Shown in pieces: positions 1 through 6,710 of a DNA stretch of 9,451 nucleotides; position 1 is the first letter of the stretch; the number at the start of each line of letters is the position of its first letter. Both the position numbers and the translations under genes were made by a program. The notes under the pieces are model-generated. The model was not told where the DNA came from and made no database searches. It saw only the letters and a program-made list of their open reading frames with translations. The DNA lies in assembly GCA_002319925.1 (NCBI GenBank), contig DCFP01000101.1:971-10421 (forward strand), given 5' to 3'. This DNA is from Holophagaceae bacterium UBA1801. GTDB lineage: Bacteria; Acidobacteriota; Holophagae; Holophagales; Holophagaceae.

Positions 1-1
1 A

Positions 2-577
2 ATCGAGACGCCCTTCGCGAGGGCCCAGAACCTCCCCGCCACAACGGCCTGGGGCCTGGGCCCCTGGACGAATGGGGACATGGATCAGGGGCGAGGGGTC
101 GTCCTCACCATGAGCCATCGCATCGTCCGCGTGAACCCCGTACTGCGTTTCGATTGGACCGTGGAATACACGCAATTGGAGGCGAGCGGCCGGGGGCAGA
201 TCGGCTTTCTGCCCTATGACAACCGAGTGAAACAATCGGGTCTGGGAGCTGGCCTGGACGCGCAATTCTGGATTCCCTTCACCGGTGTCGGGGGGGAGCT
301 GGGGTTGATCCACCGGTTCCAGGAATACCGTTTCCAGGCCGCGGGCAGCGAGCAGTCCCAGCACATCTCCCGCACTTGGCTCCGAGCGGGTCTGCGTTGG
401 AAGATCCCCATGGACCTGGCAACTCCCTACGTCACCGCCAGCTATCAGTGGCCGTTGTCCAGGAGCCGACCCACAGGGATGGCCTGGACGCCGGCTCCGG
501 CCGCCTATCTCGCAGCCCAGGGAAGCGGCGAGGAATTCGACCGGATGTGGACCGTAGGCATCGGTGTCCAGTTCTGA
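2..577 (+). CDS. Outer-membrane beta-barrel protein, 3' end only
   Basis: The reading frame is open from the left window edge, so this is the C-terminal 191 residues of a larger protein; the Met codons at 80 and 110 are internal. The visible part alternates turns with amphipathic stretches of about 9-16 residues, for example VNPVLRFDWTVEY, SGLGAGLDAQFWIPF, GVGGELGLIHRF, SRTWLRAGLRWKI and ATPYVTASYQWPL. It ends in MWTVGIGVQF, a final beta-strand with a terminal Phe as in the recognition signal used by the BAM assembly machinery. About six strands are visible. I infer an outer-membrane beta-barrel; the exact family and any transported substrate cannot be told. It is followed by an 80-bp gap and a lipoprotein gene. 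Nothing ties it functionally to the T6SS downstream except proximity. Confidence 0.7.
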   Translation: METPFARAQNLPATTAWGLGPWTNGDMDQGRGVVLTMSHRIVRVNPVLRFDWTVEYTQLEASGRGQIGFLPYDNRVKQSGLGAGLDAQFWIPFTGVGGELGLIHRFQEYRFQAAGSEQSQHISRTWLRAGLRWKIPMDLATPYVTASYQWPLSRSRPTGMAWTPAPAAYLAAQGSGEEFDRMWTVGIGVQF

Positions 578-615
578 AATCACGGCAGGCCTAGAGGAAA
601 AAACCTTCAACGCGC

Positions 616-644
616 TATGATCATCCGCGATCAATCGTGGATGA
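616..644 (+). promoter_or_regulatory. Possible promoter -10 element with overlapping dyad (operator-like)
   Basis: TATGAT at 616-621 differs from the sigma-70 -10 consensus at one position, but no good -35 hexamer lies 16-18 bp upstream. Immediately after it, 621-631 (TCATCCGCGAT) and 634-644 (ATCGTGGATGA) form inverted arms that match at 10 of 11 positions; the odd position would be a G-U pair in RNA. Only 2 bp separate the arms. If transcription starts about 7 bp after the hexamer, the left arm would be only partly transcribed. That favours a DNA operator over an RNA hairpin. This is inference from sequence alone. Confidence 0.3.
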
Positions 645-648
645 AGGA
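643..648 (+). promoter_or_regulatory. Ribosome binding site deciding the lipoprotein start
   Basis: GAAGGA ends 9 bp before the ATG at 658. The alternative in-frame GTG at 637 has no Shine-Dalgarno sequence upstream and sits inside the dyad at 621-644, so 658 is the better start. Confidence 0.6.
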
Positions 649-657
649 TTGGCGCAT

Positions 658-1086
658 ATGGACGATCACCGGTGGACTCGAGGATGGCTGGCTTCCGTGG
701 GCGCCCTGTCAGTCCTGATGGGCTGCCACGGTGGCCCCCAAGCGACCCCGCAAGCCACGGCCCCGCAACCGGGGCCTACCGTGTCCGCGCCACCGAACTC
801 CCATCTGAAGCGCGAAGAGATCTTTTTCATCAAGGGCGATTCGACCCTCTCGCCGGGCGCCATCGAGAAATTGCAACGCTGCGCCACGGCTTGGGATGCA
901 GGCGGAACCTGGGTGCTAGCCTTTCCATCGGATTCCGGTGTGCTGTTCGATGTCCTCGAGCGGCGCCTCCTGGCCCTGCGGGTCCAGCTTCGCAAGTTCG
1001 GGGTCCAGAAACTGGAGACCCGGCTGCTCCCTCAGGAGCCCGAGGGGAAGTACGACGTCATCTATATCGAGAAGAATGTTCCGTGA
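658..1086 (+). CDS. Small lipoprotein with a degenerate OmpA-like domain
   Basis: The protein has 142 residues. It opens with a positively charged n-region, a hydrophobic core and the lipobox LMGC, with Cys23 as the lipidation site. The +2 residue is His rather than Asp, which fits an outer-membrane destination. A Pro/Ala/Thr-rich linker (about 26-48) leads to a compact domain (about 52-140). That domain starts EEIFFIKGDSTLSPGAIEKL, like the first strand and helix of OmpA-family domains, and contains VLERRLLALRVQLRKFGV, which lines up with the LSxxRAxxVxxxLxxxGV helix of that family. It ends in two short strands (KLETRLL, YDVIYIEK). The Arg of the peptidoglycan-binding motif has a counterpart (Arg102/103), but the loop before it is shortened, so binding to diaminopimelate in peptidoglycan is uncertain. 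Lying 227 bp before tssJ, it could be an accessory peptidoglycan anchor of the T6SS. That role is inferred; it could also be an unrelated envelope lipoprotein. Confidence 0.65.
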   Translation: MDDHRWTRGWLASVGALSVLMGCHGGPQATPQATAPQPGPTVSAPPNSHLKREEIFFIKGDSTLSPGAIEKLQRCATAWDAGGTWVLAFPSDSGVLFDVLERRLLALRVQLRKFGVQKLETRLLPQEPEGKYDVIYIEKNVP

Positions 1087-1313
1087 TTGGGAAATTCAAA
1101 CCAGCGCCCCAGGATCCATTCGGAAATCAGGCTTAAAAACGCTGGAAACCGAGCCTGGAAAAAACCCAGAAATCCGGCATGGAAAAAATAGCTCATCGGA
1201 AACGCATGTACTCAGAATGTGCAGCGAGGGGTCAGGAACAAAGAGATTCCTGGAATTGCAAGGCGATCAGGAGTACACTCGATCCTATTCGAACGACAGA
1301 AGGGTCGAGGATC
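1087..1313 (+). other. Non-coding leader upstream of tssJ
   Basis: No gene is seen here. The tssJ frame stays open back to an ATG at 1179, but the stretch 1179-1313 would put 45 charged residues before a clear lipoprotein signal, so it is probably untranslated. The region is locally A-rich, with TGGAAA at 1143, 1156 and 1180. Two nested inverted repeats lie in the second half: TGTACTC (1207-1213) with GAGTACA (1271-1277), and inside it CAGGAA (1233-1238) with TTCCTG (1247-1252). I find no convincing sigma-70 or sigma-54 promoter by eye, though a promoter for the T6SS run is expected here. Confidence 0.35.
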
Positions 1314-2144
1314 ATGAGGAATCGTTGGTTGTTTAACCGGACCTGGGTATCTGCTGGAATTCTTTCAGCATTGCTTCTGGGCTGCGGATGTGACCCGAAG
1401 GTGCCAAAACCTAAACCCCCGATCAAGATCGCCGTCGAGGGCGAAGCCTCTGCAAACACCAACCGGGACGCCAATGGCGATCCCCTTTCGGTCGTCATCT
1501 GGATCTACCATCTCAAGAACAAGACCGAGTTCTCCCGCCTCACCTTCGACATGCTGAACAGTGGCCGTTCGGACCAGGAAATGCTCGGTACGGATTTCCT
1601 CGGCCGCTCGGAGCTGGTGGCCGTCCCCGGAACCCTCTACCACGAAACGGCCGATCTCAATCCGGATACGAAATACATCGGGGTCGTCGCCTTCTTCCGC
1701 AAGCCGGATCCCAACTATTGGCGCTACCTGGTCAGCGTGGAGCAGCTGGAACAGGCCAAGACCCGCAAGAAGGACTGGCAGGGACAGAAGCTGCCCCTGT
1801 TCTCCTTCAAGATCCAGGATTGCTACATGGCCTTGAACTACGCGAAGGCCGAGTTCATTCCCGGGCAGCCCGAGAACGCCAAGCCCGACTGCAGTGGGCA
1901 CTATGTGTACGCCCCGGCCTTCACGCCCTCAACCACGCCGGCGCAGCCCGCTCCGTCGCAACCGGGACCAGCCAAGCCCTCGGGGAGCAATAGCACCCAG
2001 GCCAAGCCATCCAGCCAGACGCCAAGCAAGGCTCCGATCATCACGATCAAGCCCAATCTTTCGAATCCCGCCAGACCTTCCGTCACCATTACGCCGCCTC
2101 CGACCCAGAACCCCTACATCCAGATCGCTCCCATCGAGCAGTGA
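1314..2144 (+). CDS. tssJ: TssJ, T6SS outer-membrane lipoprotein (VasD/SciN family), with long C-terminal tail
   Basis: TssJ is the outer-membrane lipoprotein of the T6SS trans-envelope complex; its periplasmic beta-sandwich holds the C-terminus of TssM. The 276-residue product has a type II signal (MRNRW, hydrophobic core, lipobox LLGC with Cys24). A TssJ-type domain follows (about 36-200): ASANTNRDANGDPLSVVIWI, then YHLKNKTEF and LVAVPGTL, the usual family pattern of Asn/Asp-rich turn, strand and 'L' segment. Residues 201-276 form a Pro/Ser/Thr/Ala-rich, probably disordered tail ending in NPYIQIAPIEQ. Typical TssJ proteins are about 150-200 residues with no such tail. The start at 1314 is chosen because it begins the signal peptide and has AGGG (1301-1304) and GAGG (1307-1310) upstream. 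The gene heads the T6SS run, 93 bp before tssK. Confidence 0.85.
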   Translation: MRNRWLFNRTWVSAGILSALLLGCGCDPKVPKPKPPIKIAVEGEASANTNRDANGDPLSVVIWIYHLKNKTEFSRLTFDMLNSGRSDQEMLGTDFLGRSELVAVPGTLYHETADLNPDTKYIGVVAFFRKPDPNYWRYLVSVEQLEQAKTRKKDWQGQKLPLFSFKIQDCYMALNYAKAEFIPGQPENAKPDCSGHYVYAPAFTPSTTPAQPAPSQPGPAKPSGSNSTQAKPSSQTPSKAPIITIKPNLSNPARPSVTITPPPTQNPYIQIAPIEQ

Positions 2145-2152
2145 TCCCGCGA

Positions 2153-2193
2153 TCAGGGCGCCACGGATCCGGCCTCCGGAAGGCTTGCCCTGA
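2153..2193 (+). terminator. Hairpin between tssJ and tssK, possible attenuator
   Basis: TCAGGGC (2153-2159) pairs perfectly with GCCCTGA (2187-2193). Within the loop GCCT (2172-2175) pairs with AGGC (2181-2184) around a CCGGA loop. The sequence after the stem (CCTGTTTCC) is only weakly T-rich, so this may be a partial terminator, an mRNA-processing or stability stem, or chance. It fills nearly half of the 93-bp tssJ-tssK gap, the only sizeable gap inside the tssJ-tssG run. Confidence 0.35.
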
Positions 2194-2237
2194 CCTGTTT
2201 CCTGAACCGCAACCCACTCATTCCATCGGATGAATTC

Positions 2238-3587
2238 GTGACCAAGGCGCATCGCATTCTGTGGGGTGAAGGCGTCTTCCTTCGCCCCCAGCATTTCCAG
2301 CAGCAGGATCTCTACTTCGATTCCCGGCTCCACCACTGCCTGAGCACGGTGCACTCGCACCCCTGGGGCATCCGCGCGGTGGAGGTGGATCGCGAGGTGA
2401 TGGCCAATGGTCTCATCCGTCTGAACCGGTTGGAAATGGCCTTCCAGGACGGCACCTTCCTGGACGCGCCCCACGGCGAGCCGCTGCCCCTGGCGCGCAA
2501 TCTCAACGACATCCCCAATCTCGGCGTGGAGGTGCTGGTCTACGCCTGTCTGCCCCTGATGAACGCCTACGGCGGCAACTGCGGGGAACATGGAATTCCC
2601 ACGAACCGGCCCGTGCGCTATTTCACCGAACGGGTCCAGGCGGCGGACCTCTATACGGATGCCCTGGAATCCGAGATCGCTTCGCTCAAGGTGAATGTCC
2701 GCCTGATGATGGACGTGGAAAACCGCGACGGCAATCTCTCTGTGCCGGTGGTCAAGCTGCTGAAGAGCCCCACGGGCGTGTGGTCCGTGGACGATACCTA
2801 CGTGCCGCCGCTCCTGGAAATCCAGGGCGCGCCGCCCGTCATGACCATGCTCCGCCGGCTCATCGACATCCTGCTCATCAAGAGCCAGGCGCTCACGGCC
2901 TCCCACCGGGAGCGGGTCAAGAGCATCGTGGAATACGGCACCTCGGACATCGCCTCCTTCTGGCTGCTCCACACGGTGAACCGCAATTTCCCGCTGCTGA
3001 ACCACCTGCTCCAGTTCCCCCAGGCGCACCCGGAGGAGATCTACAAGTACTACGGCCAGCTGGCGGGAGAGCTGATCACATTCTCGTCGTCCTATACGCT
3101 CAACGATATTCCGCCCTACAAGCACGACAATCTGACCGACACCTTCCAGCGTTTCGATCTGCTGATCCGGCAGCTCCTGGAGACGGTGATCTCCAGCCGC
3201 TACGCGGTGATCCCACTGGTGAGCACGCGGCCTTCCTTCTTCGTGGGGCGCCTCGAAAGCGACCACCTCACGGAGAACACGGACTTCTACCTCTCCGTCT
3301 CCTCCGAGCATCCAGCCGCCCAGATCATCGAAGCGGTGCCGCTCAAGCTCAAGGTGGGCTCCCCCGACGATGTGGAGAAGATCCTCAACTCTGCCATGGC
3401 CGGCGTCCGCCTGAACCACGTGACCCAGACCCCCGCGGCCGTCCCGGTCCGCATCGGCAATCACTACTTCGAGCTGGATCCCCACGGCACCATCTACGAC
3501 CGGATGCTCAAATCGCGAAGCGTCTGCATCTATGTCCCCAAGCTGCTGCCTGACATGAAGTTCGAATTGATCGCGGTCTTCCGCTAA
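2238..3587 (+). CDS. tssK: TssK, T6SS baseplate-to-membrane-complex connector
   Basis: TssK is a trimeric cytoplasmic baseplate subunit that links the TssEFG wedge to TssL and TssM. The product has 449 residues, the usual family size. Its start is diagnostic: ILWGEGVFLRPQHFQQQD (residues 7-24) is the conserved N-terminal TssK/ImpJ/VasE signature, followed by HPWGIRAVEVD and a long beta-rich shell. The C-terminal part (SVCIYVPKLLPDMKFELIAVFR region) matches the family's conserved ending, in the domain that contacts the membrane complex. The start codon is GTG, set by the N-terminal signature; the Shine-Dalgarno sequence is weak (GGA at 2228-2230), so translation may be modest or depend on the upstream gene. 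The frame is intact. The gene ends 12 bp before the tssL start. Confidence 0.95.
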   Translation: MTKAHRILWGEGVFLRPQHFQQQDLYFDSRLHHCLSTVHSHPWGIRAVEVDREVMANGLIRLNRLEMAFQDGTFLDAPHGEPLPLARNLNDIPNLGVEVLVYACLPLMNAYGGNCGEHGIPTNRPVRYFTERVQAADLYTDALESEIASLKVNVRLMMDVENRDGNLSVPVVKLLKSPTGVWSVDDTYVPPLLEIQGAPPVMTMLRRLIDILLIKSQALTASHRERVKSIVEYGTSDIASFWLLHTVNRNFPLLNHLLQFPQAHPEEIYKYYGQLAGELITFSSSYTLNDIPPYKHDNLTDTFQRFDLLIRQLLETVISSRYAVIPLVSTRPSFFVGRLESDHLTENTDFYLSVSSEHPAAQIIEAVPLKLKVGSPDDVEKILNSAMAGVRLNHVTQTPAAVPVRIGNHYFELDPHGTIYDRMLKSRSVCIYVPKLLPDMKFELIAVFR

Positions 3588-3593
3588 GAAGGA
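3586..3593 (+). promoter_or_regulatory. Ribosome binding site deciding the tssL start
   Basis: AAGAAGGA overlaps the tssK stop codon (TAA at 3585-3587). It abuts the ATG at 3594 with no spacer, but lies 6 bp before the ATG at 3600, which is the favourable distance. The start at 3600 is therefore preferred, removing only two residues. Confidence 0.5.
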
Positions 3594-3599
3594 ATGAAG

Positions 3600-4364
3600 A
3601 TGGAAGCAACGCTCGCTCCCGCCCTGCCTCTCCAGGAAATGGCGGTCCAGGCCTCTCCCAATGTCCCCATCCTCAAGGATCTCCTGGAGGACGGAATCTA
3701 CCTGCTCTTCCTGCTTCGCAGCGGCACTACGCCCCATAGCGCCACGGAATTCAACCGCCGGGTGGACAACTTCCTGGCCCAGTTCGAGCGCCACGCCGGC
3801 AATTTCGGCAAGCCGACGAATGCCATCCACGATTGCAAGTACGCCTTCTGCGCGCTGCTCGACGAGATCATCCTCAACTCCGATTTCGAGATTCGCGACG
3901 AGTGGGAGCGCAATCCGCTGCAACTCAGGCTCTTCGGCGAACACCTGGCGGGTGAAGGCTTCTTTGACCGTCTTGATAATCTGCGCCTCGAGCCCCAGAA
4001 GAACATCGAGATCCTCGAAGTCTTCTACACCTGCATGATCCTTGGTTTCCAGGGCAAGTACCTCCTGGAAGGGGAAGACAAGCTGGGCTACTTGACCGCG
4101 CGGCTCGGCCAGGAGATCACTTCCATCCGCGGCGGCAAGCCGGAATTCGCGCCCCACTGGAAGCCCAGCTTCCGGTTCCAGGAATTCGTGCGCCACGAGC
4201 TGCCTTTGTGGGTTTTCTACGCTCTGCTCACCCTGGTGGCCCTCGTCGTGTTCCTGATCTTCACCTTCATCCTCGGCGCGCGCACCAAGGAATTGAACCG
4301 CATGCAGAGCCTCGCGTCCTTGCATGGTTGCGTGGAGACGATCTCAAAGCCCTGCGCGATCTGA
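3600..4364 (+). CDS. tssL: TssL (DotU/IcmH family), short form without peptidoglycan-binding domain
   Basis: TssL is the inner-membrane anchor that, with TssM and TssJ, forms the T6SS envelope complex and recruits the baseplate through TssK. The 254-residue product has the cytoplasmic DotU fold (about 24-180) with family hallmarks: DCKYAFCALLDE (78-89), LQLRLFGEHLAGEGFFDRL (107-125) and ILGFQGKYLLEG (147-158). One transmembrane segment follows at about 201-226 (LPLWVFYALLTLVALVVFL and onward), then a periplasmic tail of about 28 residues containing two Cys. There is no OmpA/Pal-like C-terminal extension as found in 'extended' TssL proteins. An alternative ATG lies at 3594. The stop codon is separated from tssE by one base, implying coupled translation. 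No tssM follows, unlike many clusters with a tssJKLM order. Confidence 0.93.
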   Translation: MEATLAPALPLQEMAVQASPNVPILKDLLEDGIYLLFLLRSGTTPHSATEFNRRVDNFLAQFERHAGNFGKPTNAIHDCKYAFCALLDEIILNSDFEIRDEWERNPLQLRLFGEHLAGEGFFDRLDNLRLEPQKNIEILEVFYTCMILGFQGKYLLEGEDKLGYLTARLGQEITSIRGGKPEFAPHWKPSFRFQEFVRHELPLWVFYALLTLVALVVFLIFTFILGARTKELNRMQSLASLHGCVETISKPCAI

Positions 4365-4365
4365 G

Positions 4366-4854
4366 ATGCAACCGCTCGGCCGCCACACTCTCGTTGCATC
4401 ATCGCTGCTGGACCGCCTCATGGACGACCATCCCCAGTCGCCCAGCGAGGCGCAAGCGGAGATGCTCTACGACGTCACTCGTTACAAGCGCGCCGTGGCC
4501 CGGGATCTGGAATCACTCCTGAACACGCGCAGCACCAGCGTGGACGACGAAATGATCGAGCCCTTCCCGCTCACGAAGGATTCCCTCCTGCTCTTCGGCA
4601 TCACGGATCTGAGCAGCCTCAGCCTCCTGAATCCCAATGACCGGATGTTCCTCCAGGACAGCATCCGCAAGACCATCGAGCGCCATGAGCCCCGGCTGGC
4701 CAAGGTGCGCGTGAGCCTCGATGTCTCCCTCGAGAAGAACCAGGTGCTGCGTTTCCGTGTGGATGCCCTGCTCCGGGTCCATCCCAGCCGGCCACCCGTC
4801 ACCTTCGATGCAATGCTCCAGTTGTCCTCGAATACCTACCTCGTGAAGGACTGA
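4366..4854 (+). CDS. tssE: TssE, gp25-like T6SS baseplate protein
   Basis: TssE is the homologue of phage T4 gp25, a wedge component that helps nucleate the contractile sheath. The 162-residue protein has the expected features: SSLLDRLMDD near the N-terminus (12-21), RDLESLLNTRS (46-56; the family usually has LLNxR), LLFGITDLSS (75-84, corresponding to the YGLPDL motif), and IRKTIERHEPRLAKVRVSL (100-118), the conserved EPRL segment. The start at 4366 follows the tssL stop (TGA-G-ATG) with little Shine-Dalgarno sequence, so translational coupling is likely. An upstream in-frame ATG at 4324 would overlap tssL by 41 bp and add an atypical basic stretch, so it is less likely. The gene is 2 bp from tssF. 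Confidence 0.93.
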   Translation: MQPLGRHTLVASSLLDRLMDDHPQSPSEAQAEMLYDVTRYKRAVARDLESLLNTRSTSVDDEMIEPFPLTKDSLLLFGITDLSSLSLLNPNDRMFLQDSIRKTIERHEPRLAKVRVSLDVSLEKNQVLRFRVDALLRVHPSRPPVTFDAMLQLSSNTYLVKD

Positions 4855-4856
4855 GG

Positions 4857-6710
4857 ATGCTAGAGGAACTCCTTCCCTACTACGAGCGCGAGCTGGGCTA
4901 CCTGCGCGAAATGACGGGCGAATTCGCCGCGCGCTTTCCGAAGATCGCCCGCCGCCTCCAGATCGATGGTGACCAGTGCGAGGACCCCCACGTGGAGCGC
5001 CTCATCGAGGCCTTCGCATTCCTCACGGCACGCATCCACCGCAAGCTGGACGACGAGTACCCGGAGATCACCGAGGCCTTCATCCAGGTGCTCTATCCGC
5101 ACTACACCCGTCCCATTCCCTCCGCGACGATCCTGCAACTCGCCACGGATCCCGATAAGCCAGAGATTGCTGGGCGCTACACCATCCCCCGCCATCACAT
5201 CGTTCTTGCGCCCGAAGTCCAGGGCATCAAGTGCCGCTTCCGCACCTGCTACGAGACCGAGCTGTGGCCGGTGACGCTCACACAAGCGAGCCTGGAACTC
5301 ACGCAGAATTCGGAATACCTGCGCACGCTCACGTCCGGCGAGGCCATCATCACCCTGGATCTCACGGCCCAGAGCAACCTCAACTTCGCGACCATGAAGA
5401 TGGACCGGATCCGCTTCTTCCTGGACGGCAACGCGCCCTTGATGCACCTGCTCTACGAGCTGATCTTCTCTAAGCTCACGGGCGTACGGGTCTCCAATGG
5501 CACCGATGACCCCGCACACGTGGTCACGCTGCCCAAGGATGCCATCAAGCCCGTGGGCTTCAACGCGAACGAGAGCCTCCTGAATTTCGATGCGCGGTCC
5601 TTCGTGGGCTACCGGCTGCTCTCCGAGTACTTCGCCTTCCCCGACAAGTTCATGTTCTTCGACATCACCGGCTTGGACAACGCCAAACTGCTTCACATGG
5701 GGAACAAGCTGCGGATCCAGCTTCTCCTGTCCCACTACTCGGAAAGCGAGCGCCACACGCGCCTGCTTCAGACGCTATCGGCACAGAACTTCAAGCTGGG
5801 CTGCGTGCCAGTGGTGAACCTCTTCGAGCAGGCCGCGGATCCCGTCCGGATCACCCATCAGCAATCCACGTACCCCGTGGTGGTGGATGGCCGCAGGCCC
5901 GGTGCCTTCGAGGTCTACTCCATCGACTCGGTAGTGAGGGTCGAGAAGACGGCGGCGCTGGAGAGCCATCAGGAAGTTCCGCCCTTCTATTCCATCAATC
6001 ACTTCACCGGCGAAAGCAAGCACCCCTTCTACTGGTACGCCACGCGGGAACAGTCCGTGCGGCCCCACGACAAGGGCACCGATGTGGAGATCGTGCTGGT
6101 GGACCTGGACTTCAAGCCCGTTCGTCCCGACGCGGAAGTTCTGAGCCTCGAACTCACGTGCACGAACCGGGACGTGCCTGAATCCATTCCTTTCGGCGGA
6201 GCCACGGGAGCGGGCGATGGATTCTCCGTGCCCAATCATGCCGTCGTGAAGCATGCAGGCCTGCTGCGCAAACCCACGCCCACCCTGCGTCCGCCCTCCA
6301 AGCGCGGCCTCCAGTGGCGGCTCATTTCCCACCTCTCCCTGAACCAGTTATCCATGGTGGCCCACGGAAAGGAGGCGCTCCAGGAGATGCTGGGCCTCTA
6401 CAACTACACGGATTCCCAGGCCGTGGCCAAGCAGATCCAGGGCATCGGCTCCGTGCAGACACGGCCCATCACCGCGCGCGTTCCTGGCCGCGAATTCGCG
6501 TCCTTCGCCCGGGGCATCGAGATCACGATGACCTTCGACGAGAACTACTACGTGGGCTCCAATCTGCACCTCTTCGCGTGCGTCCTGGAGCGCTTCTTCG
6601 CGCACTTCTGCGCACCCAACAGTTTCGTGAAGTTCCACATGTTCACCAAGCAGCAGGAAGGCGAGGTCGCTTCATGGCCCCCGAGAGCCGGCGAAACAGC
6701 GTTGATCTGA
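4857..6710 (+). CDS. tssF: TssF, T6SS baseplate wedge protein (VasA/ImpG)
   Basis: TssF forms, with TssG, the core of the baseplate wedge and contacts TssK and the VgrG hub. The 617-residue product is of standard length. The N-terminus is diagnostic: LLPYYERELGYLREM (5-19), GEFAARFPKIARRL (21-34), CEDPHVERLIEAFAFLTARI (41-60), and LYPHYTRPIPSATI (79-92). The C-terminus ends with a conserved region around GSNLHLFACVLERFFAHFC. The start is well supported: GAAGGA (4845-4850) lies 6 bp before the ATG and just inside the end of tssE. The last 37 bp overlap tssG in another frame. No frameshift or missing part is seen. Confidence 0.95.
   Translation: MLEELLPYYERELGYLREMTGEFAARFPKIARRLQIDGDQCEDPHVERLIEAFAFLTARIHRKLDDEYPEITEAFIQVLYPHYTRPIPSATILQLATDPDKPEIAGRYTIPRHHIVLAPEVQGIKCRFRTCYETELWPVTLTQASLELTQNSEYLRTLTSGEAIITLDLTAQSNLNFATMKMDRIRFFLDGNAPLMHLLYELIFSKLTGVRVSNGTDDPAHVVTLPKDAIKPVGFNANESLLNFDARSFVGYRLLSEYFAFPDKFMFFDITGLDNAKLLHMGNKLRIQLLLSHYSESERHTRLLQTLSAQNFKLGCVPVVNLFEQAADPVRITHQQSTYPVVVDGRRPGAFEVYSIDSVVRVEKTAALESHQEVPPFYSINHFTGESKHPFYWYATREQSVRPHDKGTDVEIVLVDLDFKPVRPDAEVLSLELTCTNRDVPESIPFGGATGAGDGFSVPNHAVVKHAGLLRKPTPTLRPPSKRGLQWRLISHLSLNQLSMVAHGKEALQEMLGLYNYTDSQAVAKQIQGIGSVQTRPITARVPGREFASFARGIEITMTFDENYYVGSNLHLFACVLERFFAHFCAPNSFVKFHMFTKQQEGEVASWPPRAGETALI

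Noticed and set aside
1101..1145. Inverted repeat CCAGCG / CGCTGG as a terminator for the 658-1086 gene
   Set aside because: It has only a 6-bp stem with a 33-nt loop and no following T-tract, so it is compatible with chance.
1143..1188. TGGAAA repeated three times upstream of tssJ
   Set aside because: The spacing is irregular (13 and 24 bp) and the motif is short; there is no evidence for iterons or a regulator array.
1256..1279. TTGCAA and TACACT as a sigma-70 promoter for tssJ
   Set aside because: The spacing is only 12 bp, outside the workable range, and no better pair or sigma-54 GG-N10-GC pattern was found.
1179..1313. N-terminal extension of tssJ from an upstream ATG
   Set aside because: It would place 45 charged residues before a clear signal peptide and lipobox; the ATG at 1314 has upstream Shine-Dalgarno-like sequence.
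1929..4325. Very long open frame on the - strand (798 codons) opposite tssJ end, tssK and tssL
   Set aside because: Its product is low-complexity, rich in Glu, His, Gly, Val and Arg, with no recognisable domain, and lies wholly antisense to clearly conserved T6SS genes. It is a by-product of GC-rich codon use.
4860..5756. Open frame on the - strand (298 codons) opposite tssF
   Set aside because: It is antisense to the most conserved part of TssF and has no domain features or ribosome site of note.
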